From an uncultured Bacteroidaceae bacterium (GTDB lineage Bacteria; Bacteroidota; Bacteroidia; Bacteroidales; Bacteroidaceae): DNA of 64,000 nt. Below, in pieces: positions 26,213 through 34,886 of the stretch. How positions within the stretch are numbered: position 1 is the stretch's first letter; every line of letters starts with the position of its first letter. Below the pieces are notes generated by a model. The model searched no databases and was not told the origin of the DNA. It saw only the letters and a list, made by a program, of their open reading frames with translations. Made by a program: the position numbers and the translations under genes. Where the stretch lies: assembly GCA_934426255.1 (NCBI GenBank), contig CAKRYD010000012.1:12149-76148 (forward strand). The letters are read 5' to 3'.

Positions 26213-26485
26213 TTATCTTACCAAGTTGCCAAAGCTCTTTGCCGGTTTGAATGCCGGAATGTTGTGCTCGGGGATAATGATTGTCGTGTTCTTTGTGATA
26301 TTGCGGGCAGTTTTGGGTGCTCTTCTTTTCAGAATGAAGCTACCGAAACCGCGCAGGTATACATTCTTGCCATTCGACAAAGAATCCTTGACTGCACTCA
26401 TGAATGCTTCAACTGTTACTAAAACGGTCGCTTTATCAACGCCTGTCTTTTTGGAAATCTCGTTTACAATGTCTGCTTTTGTCAT
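26213..26485 (-). CDS. HU-family DNA-binding protein
   Basis: 90 residues from ATG 26485 (MTKADIVNEISKKTGVDKA). The upstream 21 codons of open frame run through the promoter and are excluded. It has the HU dimer helices, then the GFGSF turn, and the DNA-binding arm with NIPAFKPAKSF (proline at the arm tip), the family signature. A nucleoid-associated protein that bends DNA. It has a good -7 box at 26527-26534. The small ribosomal-type gene and rng follow downstream. Confidence 0.95.
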   Translation of the reverse strand: MTKADIVNEISKKTGVDKATVLVTVEAFMSAVKDSLSNGKNVYLRGFGSFILKRRAPKTARNITKNTTIIIPEHNIPAFKPAKSFGNLVR

Positions 26486-26526
26486 TTTATGATATGTTTT
26501 ACTGTGACTTTCATTAATACGGAGTG

Positions 26527-26534
26527 CAAAGTTA
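26527..26534 (-). promoter_or_regulatory. -7 box of the HU promoter
   Basis: TAACTTTG on the minus strand, 41 bases upstream of the HU start codon. No good TTTG at -33. It lies in the 306-base divergent gap (26486-26791), which otherwise contains only the rightward trmH promoter. Confidence 0.6.
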
Positions 26535-26761
26535 CATTTTTTGTCCATATAAAAAGGGCTTCGCCTTCTTTTTTCTATGAAAAAATGTTGATATACTGAA
26601 CTTTTTGCGCTTACAGATGATGGTTTCGTTCCGATTGGTTACGGTTTGTTGAATTTTAGAGGCGTTTTGGAATGGTGTAGCTGCTGTTTTAATTCGTTTG
26701 ACAGTCGTTTTATGATGGAAATAAGCATGCGGGGTTTCTTTTCAATATTGAATAGTTGTTG

Positions 26762-26769
26762 TACTTTTG
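26762..26769 (+). promoter_or_regulatory. -7 box of the TrmH-family gene promoter
   Basis: TACTTTTG matches TAnnTTTG, 22 bases upstream of the start codon at 26792. Because transcription would start around 26776, the in-frame codons before 26792 cannot be translated from it, which supports the chosen start. Confidence 0.65.
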
Positions 26770-26791
26770 CGTCGCAAATATCAGAAATGGC

Positions 26792-27568
26792 ATGATTAGT
26801 AAAAACCGCATCAAGAATATTCGTTTGTTGGGCGCAAAGAAAAACAGGGATGCCTCGGGGCTCTTCGTTGCCGAGGGACCAAAGGTGGTTGGCGAACTTC
26901 TTTCGGCTTTTTCTTGTGCTTATATTGCTGCGTTGCCCGAATGGTTGGAACGCATGCATTTCAGTGCAAGTCAAGATTGCGAAATCGATACTGTTTCGCC
27001 CGATGAACTACGTCGTGTCAGTTTTCTGCAGCATCCGCAGGAGGTTTTGGCCGTTTTTCGCAAGCCTGAGGTCGTAACTGTTTCATCGAAGATAGCCGGC
27101 GAACGCCTTTGTCTTGCTTTGGATGGCGTGCAGGATCCTGGCAATGTGGGTACGATAATAAGAATTGCCGATTGGTTTGGAATAACCGACATATTCTGTT
27201 CGGTTGATACTGCCGATGCCTACGGCCCTAAAGTCGTGCAGGCAACTATGGGTGCCCTGGCACGCGTACATATATATAATGTAGATCTGAAAGAGTTGAT
27301 GGCGCAAAATCCTGCGGTGCCTGTTTATGGCACCTTCCTTGATGGAACAGACATTTACGAGACCCCCTTGGAGCAACGTGGCATTATCGTGATGGGCAGT
27401 GAAGGTGGTGGCATATCCGAAGCCGTTGCTTCCGGTGTGTCGAAGCGCCTTTACGTACCGAGCTTCCCTGCCGGACGAGCTACGAGCGAAAGCCTCAATG
27501 TGGCCGTGGCAACAGCTATTGTTTGTTCCGAATTTCGTCGAAGAGCCGGGCTCACGCCTCTTTGTTAA
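26792..27568 (+). CDS. TrmH/SpoU-family RNA 2'-O-methyltransferase
   Basis: 258 residues from ATG 26792 (MISKNRIKNIRLLGAKKNRD). It has an N-terminal substrate-binding domain (SpoU_sub_bind type, FVAEGPKVV) and a C-terminal SPOUT knot with LALDGVQDPGNVGTIIRIADW, IVMGSEGGGIS and RATSESLNVAVA. It methylates a ribose in rRNA or tRNA. RlmB (23S G2251) is the closest known model, but the exact target is not determined by these motifs. The GT2 gene starts 29 bases downstream. Confidence 0.9.
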   Translation: MISKNRIKNIRLLGAKKNRDASGLFVAEGPKVVGELLSAFSCAYIAALPEWLERMHFSASQDCEIDTVSPDELRRVSFLQHPQEVLAVFRKPEVVTVSSKIAGERLCLALDGVQDPGNVGTIIRIADWFGITDIFCSVDTADAYGPKVVQATMGALARVHIYNVDLKELMAQNPAVPVYGTFLDGTDIYETPLEQRGIIVMGSEGGGISEAVASGVSKRLYVPSFPAGRATSESLNVAVATAIVCSEFRRRAGLTPLC

Positions 27569-27597
27569 GTCCGTAATGACTGATTTTAAGTAATAAA

Positions 27598-28770
27598 ATG
27601 AATATATCCGAGCATTATCCTGTTATTATTGCCATTGTTTTTCTGATGGCATGGTGGTTAATATATGCCTGTCTGCGTTTTCCGATATATAGATTGAAGG
27701 GATATCATTTCGCTTTTCCGGAGAGTCCGTCCGATGGCAGCGTTCCGCTTTCGGTAGTGGTTGTTATCCGTAACCGCGCAGACGATTTGGAGCGCAATCT
27801 GCAATTGCTGGCAACGCAAAACTATCCTTTTTTTGAGGTAATAGTGGTCGACGATGCATCTGTCGACGGTGCTTCGGATGTTATAAAAAGGATAGAGCAA
27901 AGTTTTCCGCATGTGCGTCATACTTTTCTTCCCGAATCGGCTCGTTACGTAAGCCGTTCCAAGTTGGCTGTGACCTTGGGCGTCAAGGCTGCACGCCACG
28001 ATTGGATTGTTCTTACTGAAAGCGATTGCATTGGTGACAGTTGCGACAGACTGGGCTTCCTTGCCGCGGCTTGCGATGAAGATCATGATCTGGTATTAGG
28101 TTATACGGATTATGATGATGACGGTACTTGGCGTGCCGGGCGCTATGCACTTGACAATATGGTGCGGCAGATGCGTTTTTTCTGTGCATCTGCGAAACGG
28201 CGTAATGGTAAAGCCGTAGGCGGTTGTATAAGTAATATTGCTTTCAGAAAAAGTGTGTTTTTGGACAACCGAGGTTTCTCTTCCAATCTCAGCCTGCTTG
28301 GAGGCGAAGATGTACTACTTGCAGACAGTTTGGCCCGTCCCGGTAAAACGGGGGTCGTTATCCGGAAGGAAACTCGGGTTCATCGCCAGCCTCCCATGCG
28401 TGGAAATCAATGGCAGACGATGAAACTCTTTCAAGCTGAATCGGCCCGTTATCTAAGTTCGCGTGGCCGCATGGAACGTCGTGCGTGGGGACTGTCGAGC
28501 TGGTGCTGGCATTTGCCATTGTGGGCTACTGCCGCCATGATTGTATTGTTCGTGTTGCGCACGCAATATGTTTATGCTGCAGCTGTAGCTTTAGTAGAAC
28601 TGATGTTTATTGTTTTAGACGATGTGCTGTTTAATAAGGCTTCGGCAACTTTGGGCGGAAGTCGCTATTACTTTATGTATCCGTGCTATAATCTAGTTCA
28701 GCCGTTCTGCAATCTGTATTACCGTTTGAAAAGCCGGAAGCAACGTCACAGCCTTATGCGTGGGTTATGA
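27598..28770 (+). CDS. Membrane-bound family 2 glycosyltransferase
   Basis: 390 residues. One N-terminal membrane helix (about 9-27), a GT-A domain with VVVDDASVDG and VLTESDC (the sugar-nucleotide and metal sites), and the acceptor region GGEDVLLA. Two C-terminal helices follow (about 305-345). This layout is common for processive or polyprenyl-linked glycosyltransferases. The product is unknown. It follows trmH closely and converges on the LMW phosphatase gene, with which it shares 17 bases of overlapping 3' ends (28754-28770). Confidence 0.85.
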   Translation: MNISEHYPVIIAIVFLMAWWLIYACLRFPIYRLKGYHFAFPESPSDGSVPLSVVVVIRNRADDLERNLQLLATQNYPFFEVIVVDDASVDGASDVIKRIEQSFPHVRHTFLPESARYVSRSKLAVTLGVKAARHDWIVLTESDCIGDSCDRLGFLAAACDEDHDLVLGYTDYDDDGTWRAGRYALDNMVRQMRFFCASAKRRNGKAVGGCISNIAFRKSVFLDNRGFSSNLSLLGGEDVLLADSLARPGKTGVVIRKETRVHRQPPMRGNQWQTMKLFQAESARYLSSRGRMERRAWGLSSWCWHLPLWATAAMIVLFVLRTQYVYAAAVALVELMFIVLDDVLFNKASATLGGSRYYFMYPCYNLVQPFCNLYYRLKSRKQRHSLMRGL

Positions 28771-29236
28771 TATTTTCCAAGAGTCCTGAGCAGGCATCTT
28801 CGAGCAATTCGATTACATATTCGAAATCTGAGCTGTTGCCATAATACGGGTCTGGAATGTCGTGCTGACCGGGATGATGGCGCAGGTAATGAGCCATGGC
28901 TTTTACCTTGCTTTTTTGAGTTTCATCGTGTGTCATGGCGCAGATATCGTTATAGTTCTGATTGTCCATGACCAGAATGTAATCGAATTTATTGAAGTCT
29001 TCATCCGGACGGAACTGCCGTGCACGGTGGTTGAAATCGTATCCGTGGCGTGCCCCGCATGTACGCATCCTTCTGTCGGGCAATTGTCCCACATGCCAAT
29101 TGCCGATACCTGCCGAGTCAACGAAAATTTTCTCATTGAGACCTTTTTTGTCGACCAGTGCCTGCATGATGCCTTGTGCCGCCGGAGAACGGCATATGTT
29201 CCCGAGGCAGATGAATAGCAGCTTGAGTTTTTTCAT
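28754..29236 (-). CDS. Low-molecular-weight protein-tyrosine phosphatase
   Basis: 160 residues. The P-loop CLGNICRS is at residues 10-17 (Cys10 nucleophile, Arg16) and the general-acid loop is DPYYG near residue 130. It dephosphorylates phosphotyrosine. In Bacteroidota such enzymes are often tied to polysaccharide control, but here it is the last gene of a leftward trxB-lolA-ftsK block, overlapping trxB by 4 bases. Some family members act on arsenate, but the DPYY acid loop is as in phosphatases. Confidence 0.9.
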   Translation of the reverse strand: MKKLKLLFICLGNICRSPAAQGIMQALVDKKGLNEKIFVDSAGIGNWHVGQLPDRRMRTCGARHGYDFNHRARQFRPDEDFNKFDYILVMDNQNYNDICAMTHDETQKSKVKAMAHYLRHHPGQHDIPDPYYGNSSDFEYVIELLEDACSGLLENIITHA

Positions 29237-30171
29237 TTGTTTGTTTCGCGGAGATATTGGCTTGCCTCTATTCCTGCCCGACAGCCCGATGCGGCTGCGG
29301 TAATTGCCTGCCGGTAGCGCGGGTCGGCCACATCGCCTGCGGCAAATACGCCTTCAACGCCTGTGCGAGGGCTGCATCCTTCGGTTATTATGTATCCGGC
29401 TTCATCTGTCTTGACTTGCGGCTTGAATATATCGCTATTGGGCTTGTGGCCAATGGCTAAGAAAAAACCGTCAATGGCAATGTCATATTTTTTCTCGTTG
29501 GCTTCGCCTTTTCGATAAACCAGGTGTGCGCCTTCAACGCCGTTTTCGCCAAAAAGCCCGGTGGTGTTGGTTTCAAAGAGGATTTCGATTTTAGGATTCT
29601 CCTTTACGCGTTTTTGCATAATGTCGGAAGCGCGCAGGTAGGGCTTTCGAACGATGAGATAAACCTTATTTGCCAATGTTGACAGGTATTCGGCTTCTTC
29701 ACAGGCCGTATCGCCTCCGCCTACGACTGCTACAGTCTTTTTTCTGTAAAAGAATCCGTCGCATGTGGCGCATGCGCTGACTCCTTCGCCTTTATATTTT
29801 TCTTCGTCGGCCAGTCCAAGGTATTTGGCGGTTGCTCCCGTGGCTATTACGATGCTGTCGGCTTCGACTTCGCTGCCGTCATCGAATGTAATGCGATAGG
29901 GCTGTTGGGTTAAATCGGCTTTGACGGCGATGTTCGGTCGTATTTCAGCACCGAAACGCAGGGCTTGTTTACGCATTTGGTCCATCAGTTCGTTGGCATC
30001 GATGCCTTCGGGAAATCCGGGGAAGTTTTCGACAATGGTTGTGGTGGTCAGTTGGCCGCCCGGTTGCAGCCCTTCGTAAATAATCGGCTTGAAGCCGGCG
30101 CGTCCTATGTAGATGGCGGCTGTAAAGCCTGCCGGTCCCGAACCCAGGACAAGGCTCTTGATTCTTTCCAT
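29233..30171 (-). CDS. trxB: Thioredoxin reductase
   Basis: 312 residues, the standard bacterial size. The FAD-binding site is GSGPAGFTAAIY (10-21), the redox pair CATC is at 134-137, the NADPH site is VVGGGDTACEEA, and the C-terminal FAD motif is GVFAAGDVAD. It reduces thioredoxin with NADPH in the cytosol. It is 6 bases downstream of the lolA-like gene and overlaps the phosphatase gene by 4 bases. Confidence 0.95.
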   Translation of the reverse strand: MERIKSLVLGSGPAGFTAAIYIGRAGFKPIIYEGLQPGGQLTTTTIVENFPGFPEGIDANELMDQMRKQALRFGAEIRPNIAVKADLTQQPYRITFDDGSEVEADSIVIATGATAKYLGLADEEKYKGEGVSACATCDGFFYRKKTVAVVGGGDTACEEAEYLSTLANKVYLIVRKPYLRASDIMQKRVKENPKIEILFETNTTGLFGENGVEGAHLVYRKGEANEKKYDIAIDGFFLAIGHKPNSDIFKPQVKTDEAGYIITEGCSPRTGVEGVFAAGDVADPRYRQAITAAASGCRAGIEASQYLRETNK

Positions 30172-30177
30172 ATCGGT

Positions 30178-30819
30178 CTATCTCAGGTCTATGATTTCTG
30201 CTGATGGATATTCTTCCTTTTTGAAGCGGAATTTGTCTTCTTCGTATTTTTGATGGTCCTTGTATTCATGTATGCTTACGCGTGTCCATCCGTCGTTGCC
30301 TCTGCGCATTCGTATGCAGACGGGATAAAAGGTGCTTTTGTCGATGTCGAGATACATTTCCCTTATTTTCTGTGTTTTTTCGATGGCGCGCAAGTGTATG
30401 CAATAGCATGATTTTCCGCGCAGGGTGCTTTCGCCGTATTCGTATTCATAGCCTTTTCGATATAGGCTGATGACGGTGTAGGGATTCATGGCCTGTTGCT
30501 CATAAAAGGGCGGGTTGCTGATGTTTACTTCGTTGTTTTCTTTCACGAAGTTCCACATGGTTTGGCCATCATACCAGTAAATTACTTTGTTAGATACCAG
30601 ATGAAATGCTTGTTTGTGCAGGTAGAGTCGGCCTGTCATGCGTCCTGTTTCTTTTTCGTCTTTAAAGCTGGTGGCAGTGAATTGTGTTTCTATGTCGCCG
30701 GCCTTTTTCAGAGCCGCAGCAGTCTTGTCCAGAATGTTTTTTGCCTTCTTGTCTGTTTTGGCCGAAGCGGCAAGTGTAAAGCTGAGGAGCAGCAGTATAA
30801 ACGGAAGTGCTTGTTTCAT
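30178..30819 (-). CDS. LolA-like outer-membrane lipoprotein carrier
   Basis: 213 residues. The signal peptide is MKQALPFILLLLSFTLAASA. The mature protein has the half-barrel pattern of LolA (ETQFTATSFKDE, then GRLYLHKQAFHLVSNKVIYWYDGQTMWNF in part) and a closing TFYPVCIRM region. It would carry lipoproteins across the periplasm from LolCDE to the outer membrane. It lies between ftsK (11 bases upstream) and trxB, a gene order usual in Bacteroidales. Sequence similarity in this family is low, so the call rests on pattern and context. Confidence 0.8.
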   Translation of the reverse strand: MKQALPFILLLLSFTLAASAKTDKKAKNILDKTAAALKKAGDIETQFTATSFKDEKETGRMTGRLYLHKQAFHLVSNKVIYWYDGQTMWNFVKENNEVNISNPPFYEQQAMNPYTVISLYRKGYEYEYGESTLRGKSCYCIHLRAIEKTQKIREMYLDIDKSTFYPVCIRMRRGNDGWTRVSIHEYKDHQKYEEDKFRFKKEEYPSAEIIDLR

Positions 30820-30830
30820 TGTATAGTTTT

Positions 30831-33257
30831 TTACGATTTATAGTTGCTTAGTTTGGTTTGCAGGTCGTTTTCATCGTTGCATAATACATCGCGCGGCTTG
30901 CTGCCGTTGACGGGTCCTACAATGCCCATTCGTTCAAGCTGATCCATCAGCCGGCCTGCGCGATTGTAGCCGATGGCAAACTTGCGTTGTATGAGAGAAG
31001 TCGAACCTTGCTGGTGGATGACAATCAGACGCGCTGCTTCCTCGAAGAGGGGATCGAGTTTTTCGTTGTCGTCGATTTCTCCGCGGCTGCCAGTCGAGCC
31101 GTTGTCGTCCATGGCCACTTCGGGCAACTCGTAAGGTCCGGGATAGCCTTGTTGTTTTGATATGAATTCGTTGACGCGCTCTACTTCGGGCGTGTCGATG
31201 AATGCACACTGCACACGTACGGGCAGAGATGAGCCGGCCAGTATCAGCATGTCGCCTTTTCCTATCAGCTGGTTGGCTCCCGGTTGGTCCAGAATGGTGC
31301 GCGAGTCGATCTGCGAGGTCACTTTGAAGGCCATGCGCGCCGGGAAATTGGCTTTGATGGTTCCCGTGATGATATTGGTGGTTGGTCGCTGTGTGGCGAT
31401 GACCATGTGCATTCCAACGGCGCGAGCCAGTTGGGCTATGCGGGCTATGGGCAGTTCCACTTCCTTGCCGGCTGTCATGATGAGGTCACCAAATTCGTCG
31501 ATGATGATGACAAAATAGGGTAGGAAGCGATGTCCTTTTTCCGGATTCAGCTGGCGCGCCTTGAACTTGGCGTTATATTCCTTGATGTTCCTGCATCCGG
31601 CTTTTTTGAGCAGCAGGTAGCGGTCGTCCATCTCTTGGCACAGGCTTTTGAGTGTGCGAACCACTTTTGTCACGTCTGTGATGATGGGATCGCTGTTTTC
31701 ATCGGGCACTTTCGCAAGAAAATAGTTGGCTAACGGGGCATAGACGCTGAATTCGACTTTCTTGGGGTCGACGAGCACCATTTTGAGCTCGGAAGGATGC
31801 TTCTTGTAGAGCAATGAGGTGATGATGGCGTTTAGTCCCACCGATTTTCCCTGTCCGGTGGCGCCTGCAACCAGCAAATGCGGCATTTTGGCCAGGTCGA
31901 CCATGTATACTTCGTTGGTGATGGTCTTTCCGAGTGCGATGGGGAGCTCGAAGTCGTTTTCCTGAAACTTCTTGCTGTTCAAAATGCTTTCGATGGATAC
32001 GATGTTGGGCTTTTTGTTGGGCACTTCTATACCGATGGTGCCTTTTCCGGGTATGGGAGCGATGATGCGTATTCCGAGTGCGCTCAGACTCAGTGCGATG
32101 TCGTCTTCAAGGTTCTTGATTTTGGCGATGCGTACTCCCTGTGCCGGTGTTATTTCATAGAGTGTGATGGTGGGGCCTACGGTGGCTTTGATGCTTGAAA
32201 TCTCTACACCGAAATTGTGAAGGATGGTGATGATGCGGTTCTTGTTTTCGGTCTGTTCGGACATATCAACGGCGTTGTGGGGCTCGTCATATTTTTTGAG
32301 CAGTCCGAGGGTGGGATATTTGTAAAGCTCCAGGTCGAGTTTGGGGTCGTAGGCTTCGCCTGGCACTTTGTTTTCGGCCGGTGCTTCGGCTTTGGGGCTG
32401 TCTATTGTAAACGATGGCTCTTTCGGTTCAACTTCGTCTGTAGCCGTTGAGGCCTTTCGAGGCTGTGTGGCCTGATTGTCGGTCTCTTCGGGTGCTGTCG
32501 GCTCTGTATAGACATTATCGGTCAGGTCGATTTCAACGGGCTGCTGATCGGTATATTCGTGCGGTGCCGGTTCCGGAGCATCTTCTGTGGCCGGTGCCGG
32601 CTTGTCTTTTCTTTTTGATTTTGCAATGAAATCTTGCGGATGCATCAGCTTTCGGATAAAGATGATGGTGCGTTTGCTTAAATAAATAAGGTAGCATATT
32701 GCCGTGGCAAGAATCAGAATGAATAGGCCGGGTTTGCCTATTTGGAGTGTGATGCTGTCACAAATATGCCTGCCGTGGTTGCCGCCGGGGGCAAACGACA
32801 GATTTTCGAGCAGGCTGTCGGGAACGAAGAAGGCAAGTGACACAGACAGCCATATCATCAGAAAGGCATAGTTCAGAAACTTGCGCCACAGATGCACACG
32901 GTATGTGCGCATCAGCTTCATCGATGCGAATATGAGAAACAGCGGAATGAAATAGGAGGCTATTCCGAAACAGTTGTTCAGGAAGAAATAGGCCATTCTT
33001 GCGCCCCAAAAACCGGTGGCATTCTCAATGTCGGGATTTCCCGGCAAAGGCTTTCCCGCGGCCACGGCTTCGAGGATGCTTTGATCCGTTGAACCGGTCA
33101 GTATATAGGACGAGAAGGCCATGATCATGAATACCGATACCAATAAAAGGCACAGTCCGAGAAGAAAATGTAGTGTTTCGCCTTTCAGTTCTTCTCTGAT
33201 TTTGAAATTGTCTGCTAACCTTTTGAGTGGTGTGGCTTTGGGTTGCTTTTTTGCCAT
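30831..33257 (-). CDS. ftsK: DNA translocase FtsK/SpoIIIE
   Basis: 808 residues. Four N-terminal membrane helices (about 28-50, 85-105, 120-145 and 175-195), a Pro/Glu-rich linker (about 215-310), then the motor with Walker A GATGQGKSVGLNA and Walker B VIIIDEFGDL. A C-terminal winged-helix gamma domain follows (ending near RAGRLMDQLERMGIVG) that reads the KOPS-type DNA signal. It pumps chromosome DNA at the septum. It heads the leftward ftsK-lolA-trxB-phosphatase block, with a -7 box at 33278-33285. Confidence 0.95.
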   Translation of the reverse strand: MAKKQPKATPLKRLADNFKIREELKGETLHFLLGLCLLLVSVFMIMAFSSYILTGSTDQSILEAVAAGKPLPGNPDIENATGFWGARMAYFFLNNCFGIASYFIPLFLIFASMKLMRTYRVHLWRKFLNYAFLMIWLSVSLAFFVPDSLLENLSFAPGGNHGRHICDSITLQIGKPGLFILILATAICYLIYLSKRTIIFIRKLMHPQDFIAKSKRKDKPAPATEDAPEPAPHEYTDQQPVEIDLTDNVYTEPTAPEETDNQATQPRKASTATDEVEPKEPSFTIDSPKAEAPAENKVPGEAYDPKLDLELYKYPTLGLLKKYDEPHNAVDMSEQTENKNRIITILHNFGVEISSIKATVGPTITLYEITPAQGVRIAKIKNLEDDIALSLSALGIRIIAPIPGKGTIGIEVPNKKPNIVSIESILNSKKFQENDFELPIALGKTITNEVYMVDLAKMPHLLVAGATGQGKSVGLNAIITSLLYKKHPSELKMVLVDPKKVEFSVYAPLANYFLAKVPDENSDPIITDVTKVVRTLKSLCQEMDDRYLLLKKAGCRNIKEYNAKFKARQLNPEKGHRFLPYFVIIIDEFGDLIMTAGKEVELPIARIAQLARAVGMHMVIATQRPTTNIITGTIKANFPARMAFKVTSQIDSRTILDQPGANQLIGKGDMLILAGSSLPVRVQCAFIDTPEVERVNEFISKQQGYPGPYELPEVAMDDNGSTGSRGEIDDNEKLDPLFEEAARLIVIHQQGSTSLIQRKFAIGYNRAGRLMDQLERMGIVGPVNGSKPRDVLCNDENDLQTKLSNYKS

Positions 33258-33277
33258 GTTTCTTGTTGTATCAACTG

Positions 33278-33285
33278 CAAATTTA
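33278..33285 (-). promoter_or_regulatory. -7 box of the ftsK promoter
   Basis: TAAATTTG on the minus strand, 20 bases upstream of the ftsK start codon. No TTTG at the expected -33 distance. Confidence 0.55.
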
Positions 33286-33396
33286 GTGGTTTTTTATGAC
33301 GAAATACCTTGCTGTCTGCCATTATTTTCGCGCATGGCGGTTCGTAGGTCTTTCGATTTGCTGCGTCGGTGTTGTAATTTGGTCCGCTTCTTTTTT

Positions 33397-33436
33397 AATT
33401 TGCTCCCTTTGATTTTTAGGGCAAAGGGAGCAAATT
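33397..33436. repeat. Perfect 15-bp inverted repeat between ftsK and the GH43 gene
   Basis: AATTTGCTCCCTTTG (33397-33411) and its exact complement (33422-33436) with a 10-base loop. It lies 16 bases after the GH43 stop but has no T-run following on the minus strand, so it is either a U-less terminator or a mobile palindromic repeat. The 12-base core ATTTGCTCCCTT recurs at 42005-42016 without the second arm. Confidence 0.7.
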
Positions 33437-33452
33437 GGTTGTGCATGCGCAC

Positions 33453-34439
33453 TTATTTCAACGGACTGGCTTTGACGCCTGTTGTAGTGATTTTTACGGG
33501 AAGGATGTAACCGTCTTTGTCAAATTTCAGGGGCTCGATGCACACTTCGCGGCTGTTGCCGTCGGTCTCGGTGCGTGGGCGGCGGTGGTAGATAATGTAG
33601 TATTCGTCCTTGCCGCGCCCTTTTATTACTGAATGGTGGCCTGCACCGTTGGCCATATCAAGATTAGGTTCTATGATGCGGCCGATGCGTTTGAACGGGC
33701 CGAAGGGACTGTCGGAGATAGCGTAGGCTACAAAATAGTTGGGGCCTGTCCATCCGCCTTCCGACCACATAAAATAATACTTGCCCTTGCGCTTGAGCAT
33801 GAAAGGACCTTCCACGTAGCTTTCGGGAGTTACTTCCTTATAGGTGGTGCCATCCTTGAACGGGCGGATGCCGAGCAGGTCGGGCGTCATGCGCACCATG
33901 TTGCAATGCCCCCAGCCTCCGTAATACATATAGTACTCGCCGTCGTCATCCTTAAAGACAAACTGGTCGATGGGCTGTGCCCCGTTAACGATGTTGCCGA
34001 TGAGCGGCTTGCCCAAAGCGTCCTTGAACGGGCCGGCGGGATTGTCGGCCACGGCGACGCCGATTCCGCCGATTTCGCCTTCATGGACATCATTGGCTCC
34101 AAAGAAGAAATAATACTTCTTGTTGGTATGTATCACCGCCGGTGCCCATAGTGCCCTGCGCAGCCAGCTGATGTTTTCACTGCTGAGCACACGAGGATGT
34201 TTGGTCCAATGTACAAGGTCGGGCGAGGAGAAAGCATCCATGTAGGTTTGCTTGTCGAATGGCAGCGAGCACGTGGGATAAATCCAGTATTGGTGGTCAA
34301 ACACGGCTCCTTCGGGGTCGGCATACCAGCCGGGAAAGAGGGGATTGCCGCTTGTCTCGGAAGAAGAGGCGGCTTGTCGCGATGATGTACAACTGGCAAG
34401 TGTGGCCATACATATCAATGTGGCAGAAAATAATCTCAT
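33453..34439 (-). CDS. Glycoside hydrolase family 43 lipoprotein
   Basis: 328 residues. The lipoprotein signal ends ATLASC (Cys17). A five-bladed propeller of GH43 follows: WYADPEG with the catalytic base Asp, a second Asp region in IDQFVFKDDDG, and the general acid in SYVEGPFML. GH43 enzymes cut arabinose- or xylose-containing glycans. The exact bond is not predictable from this. It probably faces the cell exterior or periplasm. It is a single gene with a well-formed promoter (34471-34501) and no SusCD pair nearby. Confidence 0.88.
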   Translation of the reverse strand: MRLFSATLICMATLASCTSSRQAASSSETSGNPLFPGWYADPEGAVFDHQYWIYPTCSLPFDKQTYMDAFSSPDLVHWTKHPRVLSSENISWLRRALWAPAVIHTNKKYYFFFGANDVHEGEIGGIGVAVADNPAGPFKDALGKPLIGNIVNGAQPIDQFVFKDDDGEYYMYYGGWGHCNMVRMTPDLLGIRPFKDGTTYKEVTPESYVEGPFMLKRKGKYYFMWSEGGWTGPNYFVAYAISDSPFGPFKRIGRIIEPNLDMANGAGHHSVIKGRGKDEYYIIYHRRPRTETDGNSREVCIEPLKFDKDGYILPVKITTTGVKASPLK

Positions 34440-34470
34440 ATTATTATAATGTATTCATGTTTAAGCTTGA

Positions 34471-34501
34471 CAAAGTTACGGCAAAAGAGCCAAGAAGCAA
34501 A
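34471..34501 (-). promoter_or_regulatory. Promoter of the GH43 gene (full Bacteroidota consensus)
   Basis: On the minus strand TTTG (34498-34501) and TAACTTTG (34471-34478) are separated by exactly 19 bases. The -7 box is 31 bases upstream of the start codon. Confidence 0.75.
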
Positions 34502-34634
34502 AAGAAAATGAATTTTGTAACCGAAAAACTTTGCTGTCAGTCGCTAACAAGGTGCTGATGGCCGAATGCGGGGCGGCTTTGTGCCCAAAGAAAAGGAAAA
34601 AAGACGGGAACCCGTAATTTTTTTGTGGGAAAAG

Positions 34635-34665
34635 TTTGGAGTTATAAAAAATAGTCGTACCTTTG
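34635..34665 (+). promoter_or_regulatory. Promoter of tRNA-Val (full Bacteroidota consensus)
   Basis: TTTG (34635-34638), 19 bases, then TACCTTTG (34658-34665). The tRNA begins 21 bases after the -7 box. Confidence 0.85.
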
Positions 34666-34686
34666 CATCGCTTTTGAAGAAACCTC

Positions 34687-34761
34687 GGGCGTTTAGCTCA
34701 GCTGGTTTAGAGCATCTGCCTTACAAGCAGAGGGTCGGCGGTTCGAATCCGTCAACGCCCA
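34687..34761 (+). tRNA. tRNA-Val (anticodon TAC)
   Basis: 75 bases. Acceptor GGGCGTT pairs with AACGCCC, D arm AGCTC/GAGC, anticodon loop CTTACAA (anticodon UAC), T loop TTCGAAT, discriminator A, with no encoded CCA. It is a monocistronic unit with its own promoter and terminator. Confidence 0.96.
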
Positions 34762-34790
34762 CGGATAATCTTAAAGTTTTACAAGTTTGT

Positions 34791-34819
34791 CGCCAAGGTT
34801 AAAACCTTGGCGATTTTTT
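34791..34819 (+). terminator. Terminator of tRNA-Val
   Basis: CGCCAAGG (34791-34798) pairs with CCTTGGCG (34805-34812), a 6-base loop, then a T6 run at 34814-34819. It lies 29 bases after the tRNA. Confidence 0.85.
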
Positions 34820-34886
34820 GTTGCATGCAGCAGTGGGAAGCAGAAAAACAGAGCCGCTCCCTTTCAAGGAGCGGCTCTGCGGCGGG

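Noticed and set aside
34604..34625. ACGGG/CCCGT hairpin with a T7 run as a terminator
   Set aside because: The stem is only 4-5 pairs with a 2-4 base loop and lies just upstream of the tRNA-Val promoter. The T-run may be chance.
34566..34802. 78-codon frame across tRNA-Val
   Set aside because: It reads through the tRNA promoter, the tRNA and part of the terminator, so it is not a gene.
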